64,000 nt of DNA from Blastocatellia bacterium (GCA_016713405.1 JADJPF010000027.1:372001-436000); one strand, 5' to 3'. Numbered from the stretch's first letter, positions 16,976 to 26,144 are shown. The notes: a model not told the origin generated them from the letters alone. Made by a program: numbers and translations.

Positions 16976-18218
16976 ATGTTAGTAGCAGAAATTATAGCTA
17001 TAGGTTCAGAGTTATTAACCCCTTTTCATACAGATACTAATTCTCTTTGGTTAACAGAAAAACTTAACAGTGTTGGTATAGAAGTAAAATTAAAAACTAT
17101 AGTTGGGGATGATGAGTCTCGTATGGAGGAGGTGCTTAAAGATGCTTTACAACGGTCACAAATTGTTATTTCTACTGGTGGCTTAGGCCCAACAGAAGAT
17201 GATATAACCCGGAAAATATTTTCTCGTGTATTAAAAAGACCTTTAATCTTAAGATGAAGATATTCTTGCCAACATTAGAAAGCTTTTTGAGACTCGTGGA
17301 TTACAAATGTCTCTAAATAATGAACGTCAAGCTTTAATTTTGCAGGATGCCCAAGTTTTACATAATGCTAATGGAACAGCACCAGGTATGCTTGTAACAT
17401 TAGATAATGATCGTAGAATTGTTATGTTACCCGGGCCACCAAGGGAAATGAAACCTATTTTTGAGCAGCAAGTTTTACCTAATCTACAAAAACTTTCTCA
17501 TGGTTTACGAGTACATAGAAAAGTTATTAAGGTTTCTGGATTAGGAGAATCTGCTGTAGATGGACAAATAGCTCCAATTTACTCTAAGTATAAAAATCCA
17601 ACTACAACAATACTTTTTAACCGGGCAGAAGTGCAAATTCATTTAACTGCTACTGCTTCTACAGATATAGAAGCAGAAAAATTACTAGAAGAATTATCTG
17701 AAAAAATAGAAGAAAAATTAGGTATTAATGTTTTTTCTGTTCAAGGTGAATCTATGGAAGAAATTGTTGGGCGTTGGCTAACAGTAAAAAATTATACTAT
17801 TGCTACAGCAGAAAGCTGCACAGGTGGCTTGATAGCTACACGTTTAACAGATGTTGCAGGGAGTTCAAAATATTTTTTGCAAGGACTTGTAACTTATAGT
17901 AGTCAAGCAAAAGTAGATTTACTAGATATTCCTATGGAGCTTATTGTAGAAAAAAATGTTGTTAGTGCTGAAGTTGCAGAAGCTATGGCAATAGGGATAA
18001 AAAAGAAATCTGGTGCTACCATAGGAGTTAGTGTTACAGGATTGGCTGGGCCAGATGGTGCAACCCCAGAAAGACCTGTTGGACTAGTTTATATTGGGCT
18101 TGCTAGTGATGTGGAAGTAACACATAGAAAACTGCAACTCCCAGGTGATAGAGAAAGAGTTCGTTGGTTAGCTAGTAATGCAGCTTTAGATTTGGTAAGA
18201 CGACGTTATTTAATTTGA
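16976..18218 (+). CDS. cinA: CinA-family protein (nicotinamide-nucleotide amidohydrolase), frameshifted in this sequence
   Basis: The N-terminal MoaB/MogA-like domain ('AIGSELLTPFHTDTNS', 'STGGLGPTEDDITR') and the C-terminal amidohydrolase domain ('TAESCTGGLIATRL', 'VTGLAGPDG') are both present. Together they would make a normal CinA of about 413 residues. CinA recycles NMN to nicotinate mononucleotide and hydrolyses ADP-ribose. Translation stops at 17255-17257 after 'PLILR'. Dropping one A at 17251-17252 restores the family's 'LDEDILANIRKLFETRGLQM' linker. I regard the two reading frames as one gene with a +1 indel, probably a sequencing error. It ends base-to-base against the convergent roadblock gene. 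Confidence 0.85.
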
Positions 18219-18590
18219 TTAAAATGCAAATTCTTCTTCAAGCAAAAGCTGGGCCTTGCGTAGTTCAAAGCGCGCACGGCCTACATTTCCATTTGGCCCA
18301 AGGGCTACTAAAAGAAAATATTCAGGGTTAATAAGCTTAATTACCAGCGTTAAATTACCTGAAATTACGGTCATTTCTTGAAGTGATCCTACACCAACAT
18401 CTGAAGAAGTACGCATAGAATTGCGTAGTAAAGTAGCATAGGCAGCCGCAATAATTGAAAGCTGCCCATCATAATTAGCGGTGTTTTCTATTTGTTGTTC
18501 AATAGCAATGCCGTCGAGGCCCATAATTAGAACCCCGACAGCACCTTCAACTTTATTAACTATCTGCTTAAGTAACTCAGAAAAAACCAT
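18219..18590 (-). CDS. Roadblock/LC7 domain protein (MglB-like), last gene of the pilus operon
   Basis: This 123-residue single-domain protein has the roadblock fold signature: 'VGVLIMGLDGIAIEQQ' at the start, a central 'LSIIAAAYATLLRN' helix, and the 'GNLTLVIKLINPEYFLLVALGP' strand pair. Bacterial roadblock proteins such as MglB are GTPase-activating partners of Ras-like GTPases (MglA) that set pilus polarity and gliding direction in Myxococcus. It starts 3 nt after the pilQ stop, so the two are cotranscribed. I see no MglA gene in the window. A role in regulating the pilus is an inference from position. Confidence 0.82.
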   Translation of the reverse strand: MVFSELLKQIVNKVEGAVGVLIMGLDGIAIEQQIENTANYDGQLSIIAAAYATLLRNSMRTSSDVGVGSLQEMTVISGNLTLVIKLINPEYFLLVALGPNGNVGRARFELRKAQLLLEEEFAF

Positions 18591-18593
18591 TAT

Positions 18594-20873
18594 TTAGCGT
18601 TCTCCTCCGCCTTGTGGCAGAACTTGAGGTTGTGCTTGTGGAGCGGCAACTGGTTGAGCAGGTTGAGCAGGTGCTGGAGGATTGGCTTGTGCGCCAAAGC
18701 TTTCTGGTCGATAAATACGTGGAGTTACAAAGAATAACAATTCTTGACTATTACGGTCTAATTGTCGTCTCTTAAATAACTCACCTAAGAATGGAACACG
18801 AGCAACACCAGGTGTGCGGGTAGAAACACTAGCCTCTGTGTCTATGTTAATACCACCTAATATAGTAGTTCCACCATCTGGTACAAGAACTAAAGTTTCG
18901 GCTCTTTGAGTGCTAATAGATGGTGTACCACCAGTTGTTCTAAGTGATCTATCAACACTGTTGTTTTCCACAACTATACGCATTAAAACGTTACCTTCGT
19001 CAGCAATTTGAGGAATAACATTTAGTCTAAGTGCTGCTGTAATAAAAGTTGTGGTAATGGTGTTGTTTACTTCTGTTTGTACAGCTATTTGTGTACCGCT
19101 AGTGATATCTGCTGGTGTATTGTTTTGAACTGTAATTCTAGGATTAGAAATAGTTTTAGCAATACCTTTTTGTTCAGAAGCTGTAATTGCAGTTGATAAT
19201 AGAGAAGTGCCTATAACACCAGTAGTTAAGCTTAAGATAGATGCTCCAGCACCGGCTAATGTGCCATTAGCTACAGGGCCAATAAAACCACCAGAGCCTA
19301 AATTATTTCCATTTGCAGTACCAGCACCACCTGCTAGATCTGTTCTAATAGGAGTGTTGATAACTTGTGGAGAAGTTTGGAAAATAGCTCCTAGCCCTTG
19401 GATAACTTTTCTTGAACCATCAGGATTAAGAATAGTTTTAGTTTGAGTTGTTGCCAAGGCTAATTGATTACCAATAGTACGTGAAAAACTACGGTTTGCT
19501 AATACTACACGAGCTTCTATTTCTACTTGAGGTTCTGGTACATCTAGTTTTCTAATGATGTCTTCTATTTGAGCTACGTTTTGTGGGATATCTGTAACAA
19601 GAATTTGGTTAGTACGGAAATCAGCATCTACTTGGCCTACTTTAGATAGGGACTTTAAGATAATACCTATTAATCCTGTAGCACCTATTCCAGCAGTGTT
19701 ACCACCTTGTGAACCTAAATTGCTACCTACTGCACCACCTTGACCACCACCTAAATTACCAGCAGCACCAGAAATTTGTCCTGTTGAACCTAAGCGAATG
19801 TATTTTAAGCGGAAAAACTTAGTTTGTTTAGGTAGGTTATTAATTTTTTCTTCTTCAATTGCTCTTTGTTTTGCTTGTTCTTCAGCCAATGCTGTTAAAG
19901 TTGCTACACGAACAATAGCATTTTCTCTTATAGAACTTAATTGATTAGCTTTAAATATGGATTCAACTACTTGGTTCCAAGGAACGTCGTTTACTTTTAG
20001 AGTAACGTTAACTTGTCCTACAGATTTATCTAAAATAAAGTTTTCACCATAATTATCAGAGATAAAACGTAGAACATCGTTTATATCTACCCCAGCAATG
20101 TCAATACTAATAGGATCTCCTATAAAACCAGGTTCACCAAAACGAATTTTGGGGCCTTGTGGGTCAGTATCATTACTAGTTGAGGTAGGGGTTGTAGTTG
20201 TGTTTAAAGAACTAGCAGGACGGGCAGCAGCAGAACGAGAAATACCAGGGCGTATACTGGGGCCTTTTACACTAGGCAAGTTAGCAGAGGAGCGACCTTC
20301 ACCTTCTTTACTTGCTTTTGTAGAGTTATTTTTCTCTTCTCTACCAGCAGAAAGACCCGTTGTATCTGGAGGAGCTACTGGAGGAGCGATAACTTCTTTT
20401 GCCACAGACTTTTTAGCTACCGTAGATTTAGTATTTTCTTTAGCAATTTGAGGTTGAAAATCTGTAAAGTATATTGCCAAACCATTATTTAGAGCTTGAA
20501 CTTGATAGGAACACTTTTCTTTTATGTCAAAAACAATACGTAAATCATTAGTAGATTGAGTTCCAACACGAATATTGGTAATTTTATCTGAACTAGTATT
20601 AATATCTTTTTTAATTGCATTAACCGCGCCAGAAATATCTAGCACTACACGTTCAGGTGAATGTAGTGTAAATACTTTATAGCTAAGTTGGCCGTCAGCT
20701 TGAATAATTGCAGCTACACGTCCGTTTTCGGTTTTTGTAGTAATGCTGTTAATTGTAGTTAAAGAAACCGCGCTTTTGGCCTTCGTTTCATATGCAAAGG
20801 TGCCATTAAGCGTACCCATAAAAAGAAGCATTGCGAGTACTACGGCTACTCTAACTCGGTAATCCCTAGGCAT
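18594..20873 (-). CDS. pilQ: Type IV pilus secretin PilQ
   Basis: PilQ forms the outer-membrane gate through which the pilus passes. The 759 residues carry a signal peptide (to about 27), an AMIN domain (about 45-130, 'ERVVLDISGAV'), and a Ser/Pro-rich linker. An N0/STN-like domain follows ('VDINDVLRFISDNYGENFI'), then an N1 domain containing a Gly-rich insert (about 365-400), the secretin barrel ending 'GVARVPFLGELF', and a Pro/Gln-rich tail. The AMIN domain binds peptidoglycan. The order pilM-N-O-P-Q is the canonical one. Confidence 0.95.
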   Translation of the reverse strand: MPRDYRVRVAVVLAMLLFMGTLNGTFAYETKAKSAVSLTTINSITTKTENGRVAAIIQADGQLSYKVFTLHSPERVVLDISGAVNAIKKDINTSSDKITNIRVGTQSTNDLRIVFDIKEKCSYQVQALNNGLAIYFTDFQPQIAKENTKSTVAKKSVAKEVIAPPVAPPDTTGLSAGREEKNNSTKASKEGEGRSSANLPSVKGPSIRPGISRSAAARPASSLNTTTTPTSTSNDTDPQGPKIRFGEPGFIGDPISIDIAGVDINDVLRFISDNYGENFILDKSVGQVNVTLKVNDVPWNQVVESIFKANQLSSIRENAIVRVATLTALAEEQAKQRAIEEEKINNLPKQTKFFRLKYIRLGSTGQISGAAGNLGGGQGGAVGSNLGSQGGNTAGIGATGLIGIILKSLSKVGQVDADFRTNQILVTDIPQNVAQIEDIIRKLDVPEPQVEIEARVVLANRSFSRTIGNQLALATTQTKTILNPDGSRKVIQGLGAIFQTSPQVINTPIRTDLAGGAGTANGNNLGSGGFIGPVANGTLAGAGASILSLTTGVIGTSLLSTAITASEQKGIAKTISNPRITVQNNTPADITSGTQIAVQTEVNNTITTTFITAALRLNVIPQIADEGNVLMRIVVENNSVDRSLRTTGGTPSISTQRAETLVLVPDGGTTILGGINIDTEASVSTRTPGVARVPFLGELFKRRQLDRNSQELLFFVTPRIYRPESFGAQANPPAPAQPAQPVAAPQAQPQVLPQGGGER

Positions 20874-20939
20874 AAGAATACCTCCTCCTCAAATGTTTTT
20901 CTGATAGTTTAAAAAGAAAATTTAGTATAAAAGACCCTA

Positions 20940-21512
20940 CTATTTTCCTCTAGTAAAGGGAATAGATTGTATTTCTGATTTTTTCTTACCATTAATAAAA
21001 ACTGTTATTACTTCTACTTCAATTTTATCTTTAGTAATACTTTTTATTTGACCGTTCCAAAACTTATCACCAACCATTGCAAAAATAGTTGTACTAGATG
21101 TAATGCTAGGTTTAAGGAAAACTCCTTGACCTTCTGCCTTTTGATAAATACCTAATACTTTAACTTCATCAACTAGGTATTTTTCTGTTGCTAATGGACT
21201 AGGCTGCATTTTGTTGTTTGCTTCTAATCGACGAGCTTTCCAAGCAGCATCTCTTTCTTCAAAACTAGGTAAAGTAACAGCAACATTAACACTAGGTTCG
21301 GTAATAACTCTATCGTTATCTTTTACTATTACCCGTTTTTCATCTAAGAAAGGATCCTTTTTGGCTTCACGATAATTGGCAGAAACTTTATCTACAAATG
21401 GGCCATCACTTGGGTCTTGGGCCGCTTCTACAAGAGTTATTTTAGAGTTAATAAATGAAAAACTTAACACTAAGACTAAAGCAAAAGTTGATAGGTAAAA
21501 TTTTCTTGCCAT
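20940..21512 (-). CDS. PilP-like pilus assembly protein, second tandem copy
   Basis: This 190-residue secreted protein has a signal peptide (about 1-30). It shares a conserved C-terminal half with the upstream copy: 'SFEERDAAWKARR', then 'EKYLVDEVKVLGIYQKAEG', and 'GVFLKPSITSSTTIFAMVGD'. Both end 'FTRGK'. Position between pilO and pilQ and the beta-rich C-terminus fit PilP, the periplasmic link between the inner-membrane PilNO and the PilQ secretin. It lacks a lipobox Cys, which many PilP have. I infer a tandem duplication followed by divergence, with the N-terminal halves most changed. Confidence 0.75.
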   Translation of the reverse strand: MARKFYLSTFALVLVLSFSFINSKITLVEAAQDPSDGPFVDKVSANYREAKKDPFLDEKRVIVKDNDRVITEPSVNVAVTLPSFEERDAAWKARRLEANNKMQPSPLATEKYLVDEVKVLGIYQKAEGQGVFLKPSITSSTTIFAMVGDKFWNGQIKSITKDKIEVEVITVFINGKKKSEIQSIPFTRGK

Positions 21513-21526
21513 TTTATCTTCTCCTT

Positions 21527-22135
21527 TTATTTACCTCTAGTGAAAGCTCGAAACTCGGTTTTAGTCTCAATCTTTTCTACTTTTGTATTACTAAGTTTAG
21601 TTCTAATCTCAAACTCAACTTTATCTTTTTCAATTCTAGTAATTTTACCATTCCAAAATTCTTGTCCTACACCAGCAAAGATCATTGTGCTAGCTGTAGC
21701 ACTTGGTTTAAGGAAAACTCCTTGACCATCAGGTTTTCGGTAAATTCCTAGAATCTTAACTTCATCAACTAGATATTTTTCTGATGCTTGTGGCTCAGGT
21801 CTGCCACCTTCGCGGGCTTGTTGGCGTTTTTGTTTCCAAGCAGCATCCCGCTCTTCAAAACTAGGTGGAGGAACAGGAGCAAAAACTAGCGGAGTGTTAC
21901 GAGTTACAGTTTCTACTTCTTTTTCAGGAAACAACTTTTCATCATAAAATGCTCTACCTTTAGGCTCACGGTAAGTAGTAGAAATAGTGGACTCCTCAGG
22001 CCCGGTTCTTACAGGCGGTGTAGTTTGCCCTGGAACTGTTTGGGGCGTTTGAGCAAAACTATAAGATATTGCTGATAAGGAAATACTTAATGCTAACCCA
22101 ATTAGAACATATCGATTTATCTTCCATGTTAACAT
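21527..22135 (-). CDS. pilP: PilP-like pilus assembly protein, first tandem copy
   Basis: The 202-residue protein has a signal peptide (about 1-29, ending 'SFAQTPQ') and then a Pro/Thr-rich linker. Its C-terminal domain is closely similar to that of the next gene: 'EERDAAWKQKRQQ', 'EKYLVDEVKILGIYRKPDGQ' and 'GVFLKPSATASTMIF'. The pilM-N-O-P-Q order makes PilP the natural identity for this copy. Its start is 2 nt from the pilO stop. The domain resembles the PilP 'G..V.LKPS...Gd..NG.I..I' pattern by eye. I cannot tell whether both copies are needed or act at different times. Confidence 0.78.
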   Translation of the reverse strand: MLTWKINRYVLIGLALSISLSAISYSFAQTPQTVPGQTTPPVRTGPEESTISTTYREPKGRAFYDEKLFPEKEVETVTRNTPLVFAPVPPPSFEERDAAWKQKRQQAREGGRPEPQASEKYLVDEVKILGIYRKPDGQGVFLKPSATASTMIFAGVGQEFWNGKITRIEKDKVEFEIRTKLSNTKVEKIETKTEFRAFTRGK

Positions 22136-22137
22136 TG

Positions 22138-22794
22138 TTATTTAACGCCTCCCTTATCATCTTTTTTAGCATCCTTACTTTCTTCACCTTCAGATACATT
22201 ACTAATGTCTTGTTCACTAGCTACATAAGCTGTTACAGTAAAACTAGCATCAATATCATGAGTATTGCTTTGGGGGTTTGCTTTCTTTATTTCTACATCA
22301 GAAACACTAACAATTCTTCTGTAAGTAGCAATTTGTTGAAAGAATCTTCCTAAGTTGTTGTAAAGTCCTGTTACTTGGATATTTATGGGTTTTTCTTTGT
22401 AAAATTCTTTCTTTAGTTGATCTTTAGGGGTAAAAATTTTTAAGTTTAACTTTTGTTCAATGGTTTGTTGTTGAATATTCTCTAATATTCTGGAAAGCTC
22501 AACATCTTCAGGTAAAAGTTCTTTAAGATTTTGTAATTCACCTTGAAGATCATCATAAGTTTTTTGATAGGATTTTAAGTTATCTCTTACAATTGCACCT
22601 TTACGGTTATCTTCTCTTAATTTGTCTAATTCTTCTTGCTTCTTTCTGGTTTCTTCAATTTTATCAGCAAAGAGGAAATTTGAACCAGCATAGGCAATAA
22701 CCACACCTATTATGATTATCCCTATAAATTGAACAAACCAAGGAATTCCAGCTAAAAAATTAGCACCACCGCCTTTTACTGCTGTGTCTGCCAT
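22138..22794 (-). CDS. pilO: Type IV pilus inner-membrane protein PilO
   Basis: The short cytoplasmic N-terminus is followed by one transmembrane helix (about 20-42, 'FVQFIGIIIIGVVIAYAG'). A charged coiled coil ('KIEETRKKQEELDKLREDN') and a periplasmic ferredoxin-like domain with 'YKEKPINIQVTGLYNNLGRFFQQIA' come next. PilO pairs with PilN as the alignment subcomplex that joins PilM in the cytoplasm to PilP and PilQ. The Lys/Asp-rich C-terminus is flexible. The gene sits 12 nt after pilN. Confidence 0.92.
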   Translation of the reverse strand: MADTAVKGGGANFLAGIPWFVQFIGIIIIGVVIAYAGSNFLFADKIEETRKKQEELDKLREDNRKGAIVRDNLKSYQKTYDDLQGELQNLKELLPEDVELSRILENIQQQTIEQKLNLKIFTPKDQLKKEFYKEKPINIQVTGLYNNLGRFFQQIATYRRIVSVSDVEIKKANPQSNTHDIDASFTVTAYVASEQDISNVSEGEESKDAKKDDKGGVK

Positions 22795-22806
22795 AAAATT
22801 TCTCCT

Positions 22807-23427
22807 TTACTGAATACTTGCCGTTTGCCCATCGGTTGGTTTTGGTGTTGCTACAGGAGGATTATAAACACAACGAATGGTAAATTTAGTTAATGGTTCT
22901 GTAGTTGTTGCAGTAATTGGAAGCTGCTCTGTTTGTACTTCAACCCCAGTGAAAAGCCCATTAGAAAACTCTAAATCCTTAGCAAAGCTGGTAATTAATG
23001 CTTCTGTTGCAGTATTACCAGCTATTGTCATAGCGGTACCACGTTGAGTAATTGTATCTAGATTTACTCCTAATGGAATACGCTCATTTATATTTGACAA
23101 AACTGCTACAGGGCCACGTTGTTCAGCACGAAGTTGTTTAATTACTTTGACCCGATTTTGTACTAATACAATTTGCTTTTGTAATTTATCGGCATCTTCT
23201 TTTAGTTTAGCTAATTCTGCGGCAACTTTTTGTTCATTAGCTAGATTCTCTTTGACACGTTTGTTTTCTAAATCTGTGGTGTACCAAACGTAACTAATCC
23301 AAGCTAGTACCCCTAGAGCGACTACAACAATCATTGCAATAAGTTGACCAGTTTGCGCACTAATTGGACTAGATTTTGAAGACCCTGAATCTGGTGTAGC
23401 TTGCTGTAATAAATTTATCTTTAGCAT
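22807..23427 (-). CDS. pilN: Type IV pilus inner-membrane protein PilN
   Basis: It starts 'MLKINLLQQ', the short motif by which PilN binds PilM in the cytoplasm. A membrane helix (about 30-48) and a coiled coil ('NEQKVAAELAKLKEDADKL') precede the periplasmic domain. That domain carries 'LSNINERIPLGVNLDTI' and a ferredoxin-like fold. It is 206 residues, ordinary for the family. Translation begins 2 nt after the pilM stop, so coupled translation is likely. Confidence 0.92.
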   Translation of the reverse strand: MLKINLLQQATPDSGSSKSSPISAQTGQLIAMIVVVALGVLAWISYVWYTTDLENKRVKENLANEQKVAAELAKLKEDADKLQKQIVLVQNRVKVIKQLRAEQRGPVAVLSNINERIPLGVNLDTITQRGTAMTIAGNTATEALITSFAKDLEFSNGLFTGVEVQTEQLPITATTTEPLTKFTIRCVYNPPVATPKPTDGQTASIQ

Positions 23428-23429
23428 AA

Positions 23430-24500
23430 CTAATCTCCACTTCTGAGAGCTAAACCAATGGCAACTGCCATATTAGGGGAAAGCTCACGAATATAGCCTT
23501 CATCAAAATTTTTAGAGTTATATTTAATTGTTCTAAATGAATCAAATTTTTCTACAGGCACTCCAAAGCGTTCTGCTAAGTAGGCTGTTAGACCTGGCAC
23601 TTTAGAACTACCTCCAGAAACCAACATCCGATCAACTTTACTTGAATCTGACATTGAACTTGTTGCACGGAAAAAGTCTAAAGTTTTTTGTACTTCTAAA
23701 GCTAAAATTTCTGATACAGATTGAATTAAAGGTTGTGCATCTTCTGGCTTAACTCCAGATTCAGTTGGCATACCTTTTTTAAGGTTTTCTGCTTCATCAA
23801 AAGTTAAATTTAGCTCTTTTTGTAATAAATCAGTGTACTGATTACCACCTACAGAAATATCACGAGTAAAGATTGATTGTGAGCCTCGAACAACATTAAT
23901 ATTCATTACACTAGCCCCAATATCTAGTAGTGCTACTGTAGTTGTAGGTTGTGGTTTATAGTTAATATCATAGGCAGCTTGTACTGCAAAAGAATCAACA
24001 TCCACAAAATGAAGTTGTTTACCAGCTTGATTAATTACCTGAGTATATTGAGCAATCTTATCTTTTTTACAAGCTACTAACAAAACGTCCATACCATTGC
24101 CAGAAGCATCATTGCCCAAAATTTCATAGCTTAAATTAACTTCATCTAAAGCAAATGGAATGTATTGTTCTGCTTCCCAATGTATTTGTTCGCCAAGCTC
24201 TTCAGGACTCATTATTGGGAGATTAATTTTCTTTACAATTACAGAGTGACCAGAAACAGAAGTCCCAACTAAATTAGTTTTAATATTTTGTTCTTGAAAT
24301 ATTCGGTTAATTACATCAGAAACATGATTTAGATCAATAATATGTCCGTCTACAATAGTATCAGATAATAGTTGCACATGACCAATACTTACTAATTCAT
24401 AATTGCCACGAGACCCTTTTAACTCTACAGCTTTTACTGCACTTGAACCTATGTCTAATCCTATTACACTCTTTTTTTTGCCAAAGTCAAACCAGCCCAT
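23430..24500 (-). CDS. pilM: Type IV pilus assembly ATP-binding protein PilM
   Basis: The 356-residue protein has an actin-like ATP-binding fold: phosphate-1 loop 'GLDIGSSAVKAVEL', phosphate-2 'ALLDIGASVMNINVV', and adenosine loop 'VSGGSSKVPGLTAYLAERFG'. PilM is cytoplasmic and binds the N-terminal tail of PilN to organise the alignment complex. It is the first gene of the operon. The gap of about 350 nt between it and the promoter holds the riboswitch described below. Confidence 0.94.
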   Translation of the reverse strand: MGWFDFGKKKSVIGLDIGSSAVKAVELKGSRGNYELVSIGHVQLLSDTIVDGHIIDLNHVSDVINRIFQEQNIKTNLVGTSVSGHSVIVKKINLPIMSPEELGEQIHWEAEQYIPFALDEVNLSYEILGNDASGNGMDVLLVACKKDKIAQYTQVINQAGKQLHFVDVDSFAVQAAYDINYKPQPTTTVALLDIGASVMNINVVRGSQSIFTRDISVGGNQYTDLLQKELNLTFDEAENLKKGMPTESGVKPEDAQPLIQSVSEILALEVQKTLDFFRATSSMSDSSKVDRMLVSGGSSKVPGLTAYLAERFGVPVEKFDSFRTIKYNSKNFDEGYIRELSPNMAVAIGLALRSGD

Positions 24501-24759
24501 AATATATCCTCACTACTTAGCACTAGAGTTTTTGCTTCTAAAAAACACATTAAACTATTGTTAATACAAAGTTTATAAGAAAATCTTAAATTATTATCTA
24601 ATTTTGATTAATCACTAGTTTAGAAAAAGACACCTTAGTTTTTGTCCTTGAAAATCAAAAATTAAGTTTTAGCGATTAATTATTTAATGGCAACCTTTTG
24701 ATAACTTTTGAAAGTTGTTATCGGCAAAAGATTTAGGTCGCCACTAAGGTTAACTATTA

Positions 24760-24855
24760 CCTTTGCTGGCGGCCCGGCGGACATAGATCAAAAAATCTTT
24801 AGTCCCGTAGCTCTGCGTCTTTCAGTTTCCTGAAATTTGCTCTGAGCAGTAAAGG
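24760..24855 (-). promoter_or_regulatory. GEMM riboswitch (cyclic-di-GMP class I-like) in the pilM leader
   Basis: Read on the minus strand, the sequence has the GEMM core. A P1 stem CCTTT-CTG (near 24855) pairs with CAG-AAAGG (near 24760). Inside it are 'GCAAA', a TTTCAG-GAAA-CTGAAA hairpin with the expected GNRA tetraloop, and then 'GACGCAGAGCTACGGGACTAA'. A second stem GGAC/GTCC with AGAT/ATCT and the tetraloop-receptor segment 'GCCGGGCCGCC' close the motif. The base before CAAA is G, which corresponds to G20 of the Vibrio Vc2 riboswitch and favours cyclic di-GMP over cyclic AMP-GMP. The usual A after 'GACGCA' is G here, so ligand and strength should be treated as open. It lies 260 nt upstream of the pilM start. 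Confidence 0.85.
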
Positions 24856-24877
24856 TTCCTACTCCAAGTTTTTGATA

Positions 24878-24906
24878 GAATTATCACTCTTATACTTTGG
24901 AGTCAA
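24878..24906 (-). promoter_or_regulatory. Sigma70-like promoter of the pilus operon
   Basis: On the minus strand, TTGACT (24906-24901) is followed after 17 nt by TAATTC (24883-24878). A start site near 24871 would put the riboswitch about 15 nt into the transcript, which is what a leader riboswitch needs. Seen by eye only; the -10 box is a weaker match. Confidence 0.6.
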
Positions 24907-25114
24907 CTGTTTTTTTCCAACACTAACAACAAGATAAAACTATACTTTAACTAAAAAATGCTAAATAAACTATAGTAACGAGTTACTTGATAATTTAACT
25001 TAACAAGGGCTTTGTTAATAAAAGATTTTTACCTGAAAAATATTTCTTATTTTAAACTTCTTTATTTAGACTTTCCAATAGATTTTTCAATTTATTTGCT
25101 AGTCTGACAAAGAA

Positions 25115-25915
25115 TTAATCAGTTTTTCTGTAAGTATCTGGGGCATTAGGCTTTAGTAAAACACTTTTAGCCGGTATTCCAACATTAACATGGTAAGGCT
25201 TAACATCTCTTGTAGCTAGTCCCATTGCTCCTACCATACCATTTTCACCAACGGTTATACCTGCTAAAACCGTTGAATGATAAGTCAGTCTTACATTGTC
25301 GTGTATTATTGTTGGTTTGCAAGATACATCATGAATATCTATTACACTGTGAGAATGTGAATAAAGATTAGCATAGTCAGAAATGCTGACATTATTACCT
25401 ATTATTATTTCTCCCCGATCGTCTAGTAGCACATTTCTATGAATTACTACATTATCGCCAATTGATAAATTATAACCAAAGCTCCACTCAACAAAGTGAA
25501 AACACTTAAAGTTTTTACCTACTTTGTGAAATATATAAGGAGCTAACATTCGGCGAAACTTAAATGCTAAAAGCAGGTTTCCACCTAATGGAGAGCGATC
25601 AAACATTTGCCATAACCAGATCAAAGGTTTACGAGATTGGTATCTATCAATATCAATATCAGAATAATATTCTGGCTCCATTGTAACGTTACGCGGATCA
25701 AAAGATGCCATTACAGCACGGGCAGCTATAGGATATTTATGGTTATAAAGGTTTTTAACATTTGCCCTTTGACCAAAATACATTTCATACAATGTATCAC
25801 GTACAACATCATTACGATCTAAACTAGCATCATTAATTTTTTCTTCTAAACGTGCTAAAAAATCGTCAAAAATGGTTTCTGCGGTTTCAGTTGCTTGCAG
25901 ACTTCTATATGACAT
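25115..25915 (-). CDS. Hexapeptide-repeat acyltransferase
   Basis: The 266-residue protein has an N-terminal helical region (about 1-120). A left-handed beta-helix made of hexapeptide repeats follows ('SIGDNVVIHRNVLLDDRG', 'IIIGNNVSISDYANLYSHS', 'GITVGENGMVGAMGLATRD') and ends 'VGIPAKSV', the LbH acetyltransferase signature. Such enzymes transfer acetyl or longer acyl groups from CoA to sugars or amino groups, often in envelope polysaccharides. The specific substrate is not evident and no polysaccharide genes are adjacent. His residues near 'SHSHSVIDIHD' are likely catalytic. Confidence 0.82.
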   Translation of the reverse strand: MSYRSLQATETAETIFDDFLARLEEKINDASLDRNDVVRDTLYEMYFGQRANVKNLYNHKYPIAARAVMASFDPRNVTMEPEYYSDIDIDRYQSRKPLIWLWQMFDRSPLGGNLLLAFKFRRMLAPYIFHKVGKNFKCFHFVEWSFGYNLSIGDNVVIHRNVLLDDRGEIIIGNNVSISDYANLYSHSHSVIDIHDVSCKPTIIHDNVRLTYHSTVLAGITVGENGMVGAMGLATRDVKPYHVNVGIPAKSVLLKPNAPDTYRKTD

Positions 25916-26144
25916 GAAGATAGATGGCCTTTCTCGTTAAACTGAAAATACTTTGAAATAACTAATTTTGGATTAGATTTTTGTTAGGAAAGCTTAAGTA
26001 TACAAATAATAATATGACTAAATGGTTGATTAAACCAAGCTAAAGAGCCAGAAAAACTTAACTTTTCTGATATTTCGTTAATAAAGCCACACTTTTAAGC
26101 AAATTCTTATAGAAAAATAAGTTAATTTACCTAGATTATTTAGC

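Larger units (their letters stand above)
24501..25114. other. Pilus-operon leader and upstream region
   Basis: About 610 bp without a gene. It holds the promoter and riboswitch listed separately. Between riboswitch and pilM (24510-24759) a long imperfect hairpin can form on the minus strand from GGCGACCT through GATAAC/GTTATC to AGGTTGCC (24692-24743). It may be the expression platform, but it is not followed by a T run. The part upstream of 24906 shows nothing I can name. Confidence 0.45.

Noticed and set aside
20098..20451. Plus-strand ORF antisense to pilQ
   Set aside because: It is a mirror of the Ser/Pro/Gly-rich PilQ linker, has no ribosome site and no domain.
24760..24855. Cyclic AMP-GMP (cGAMP) class of GEMM riboswitch
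   Set aside because: The base matching G20 is G, not the A used by cGAMP-selective forms. I keep the c-di-GMP call but note that position 47 also differs from consensus.
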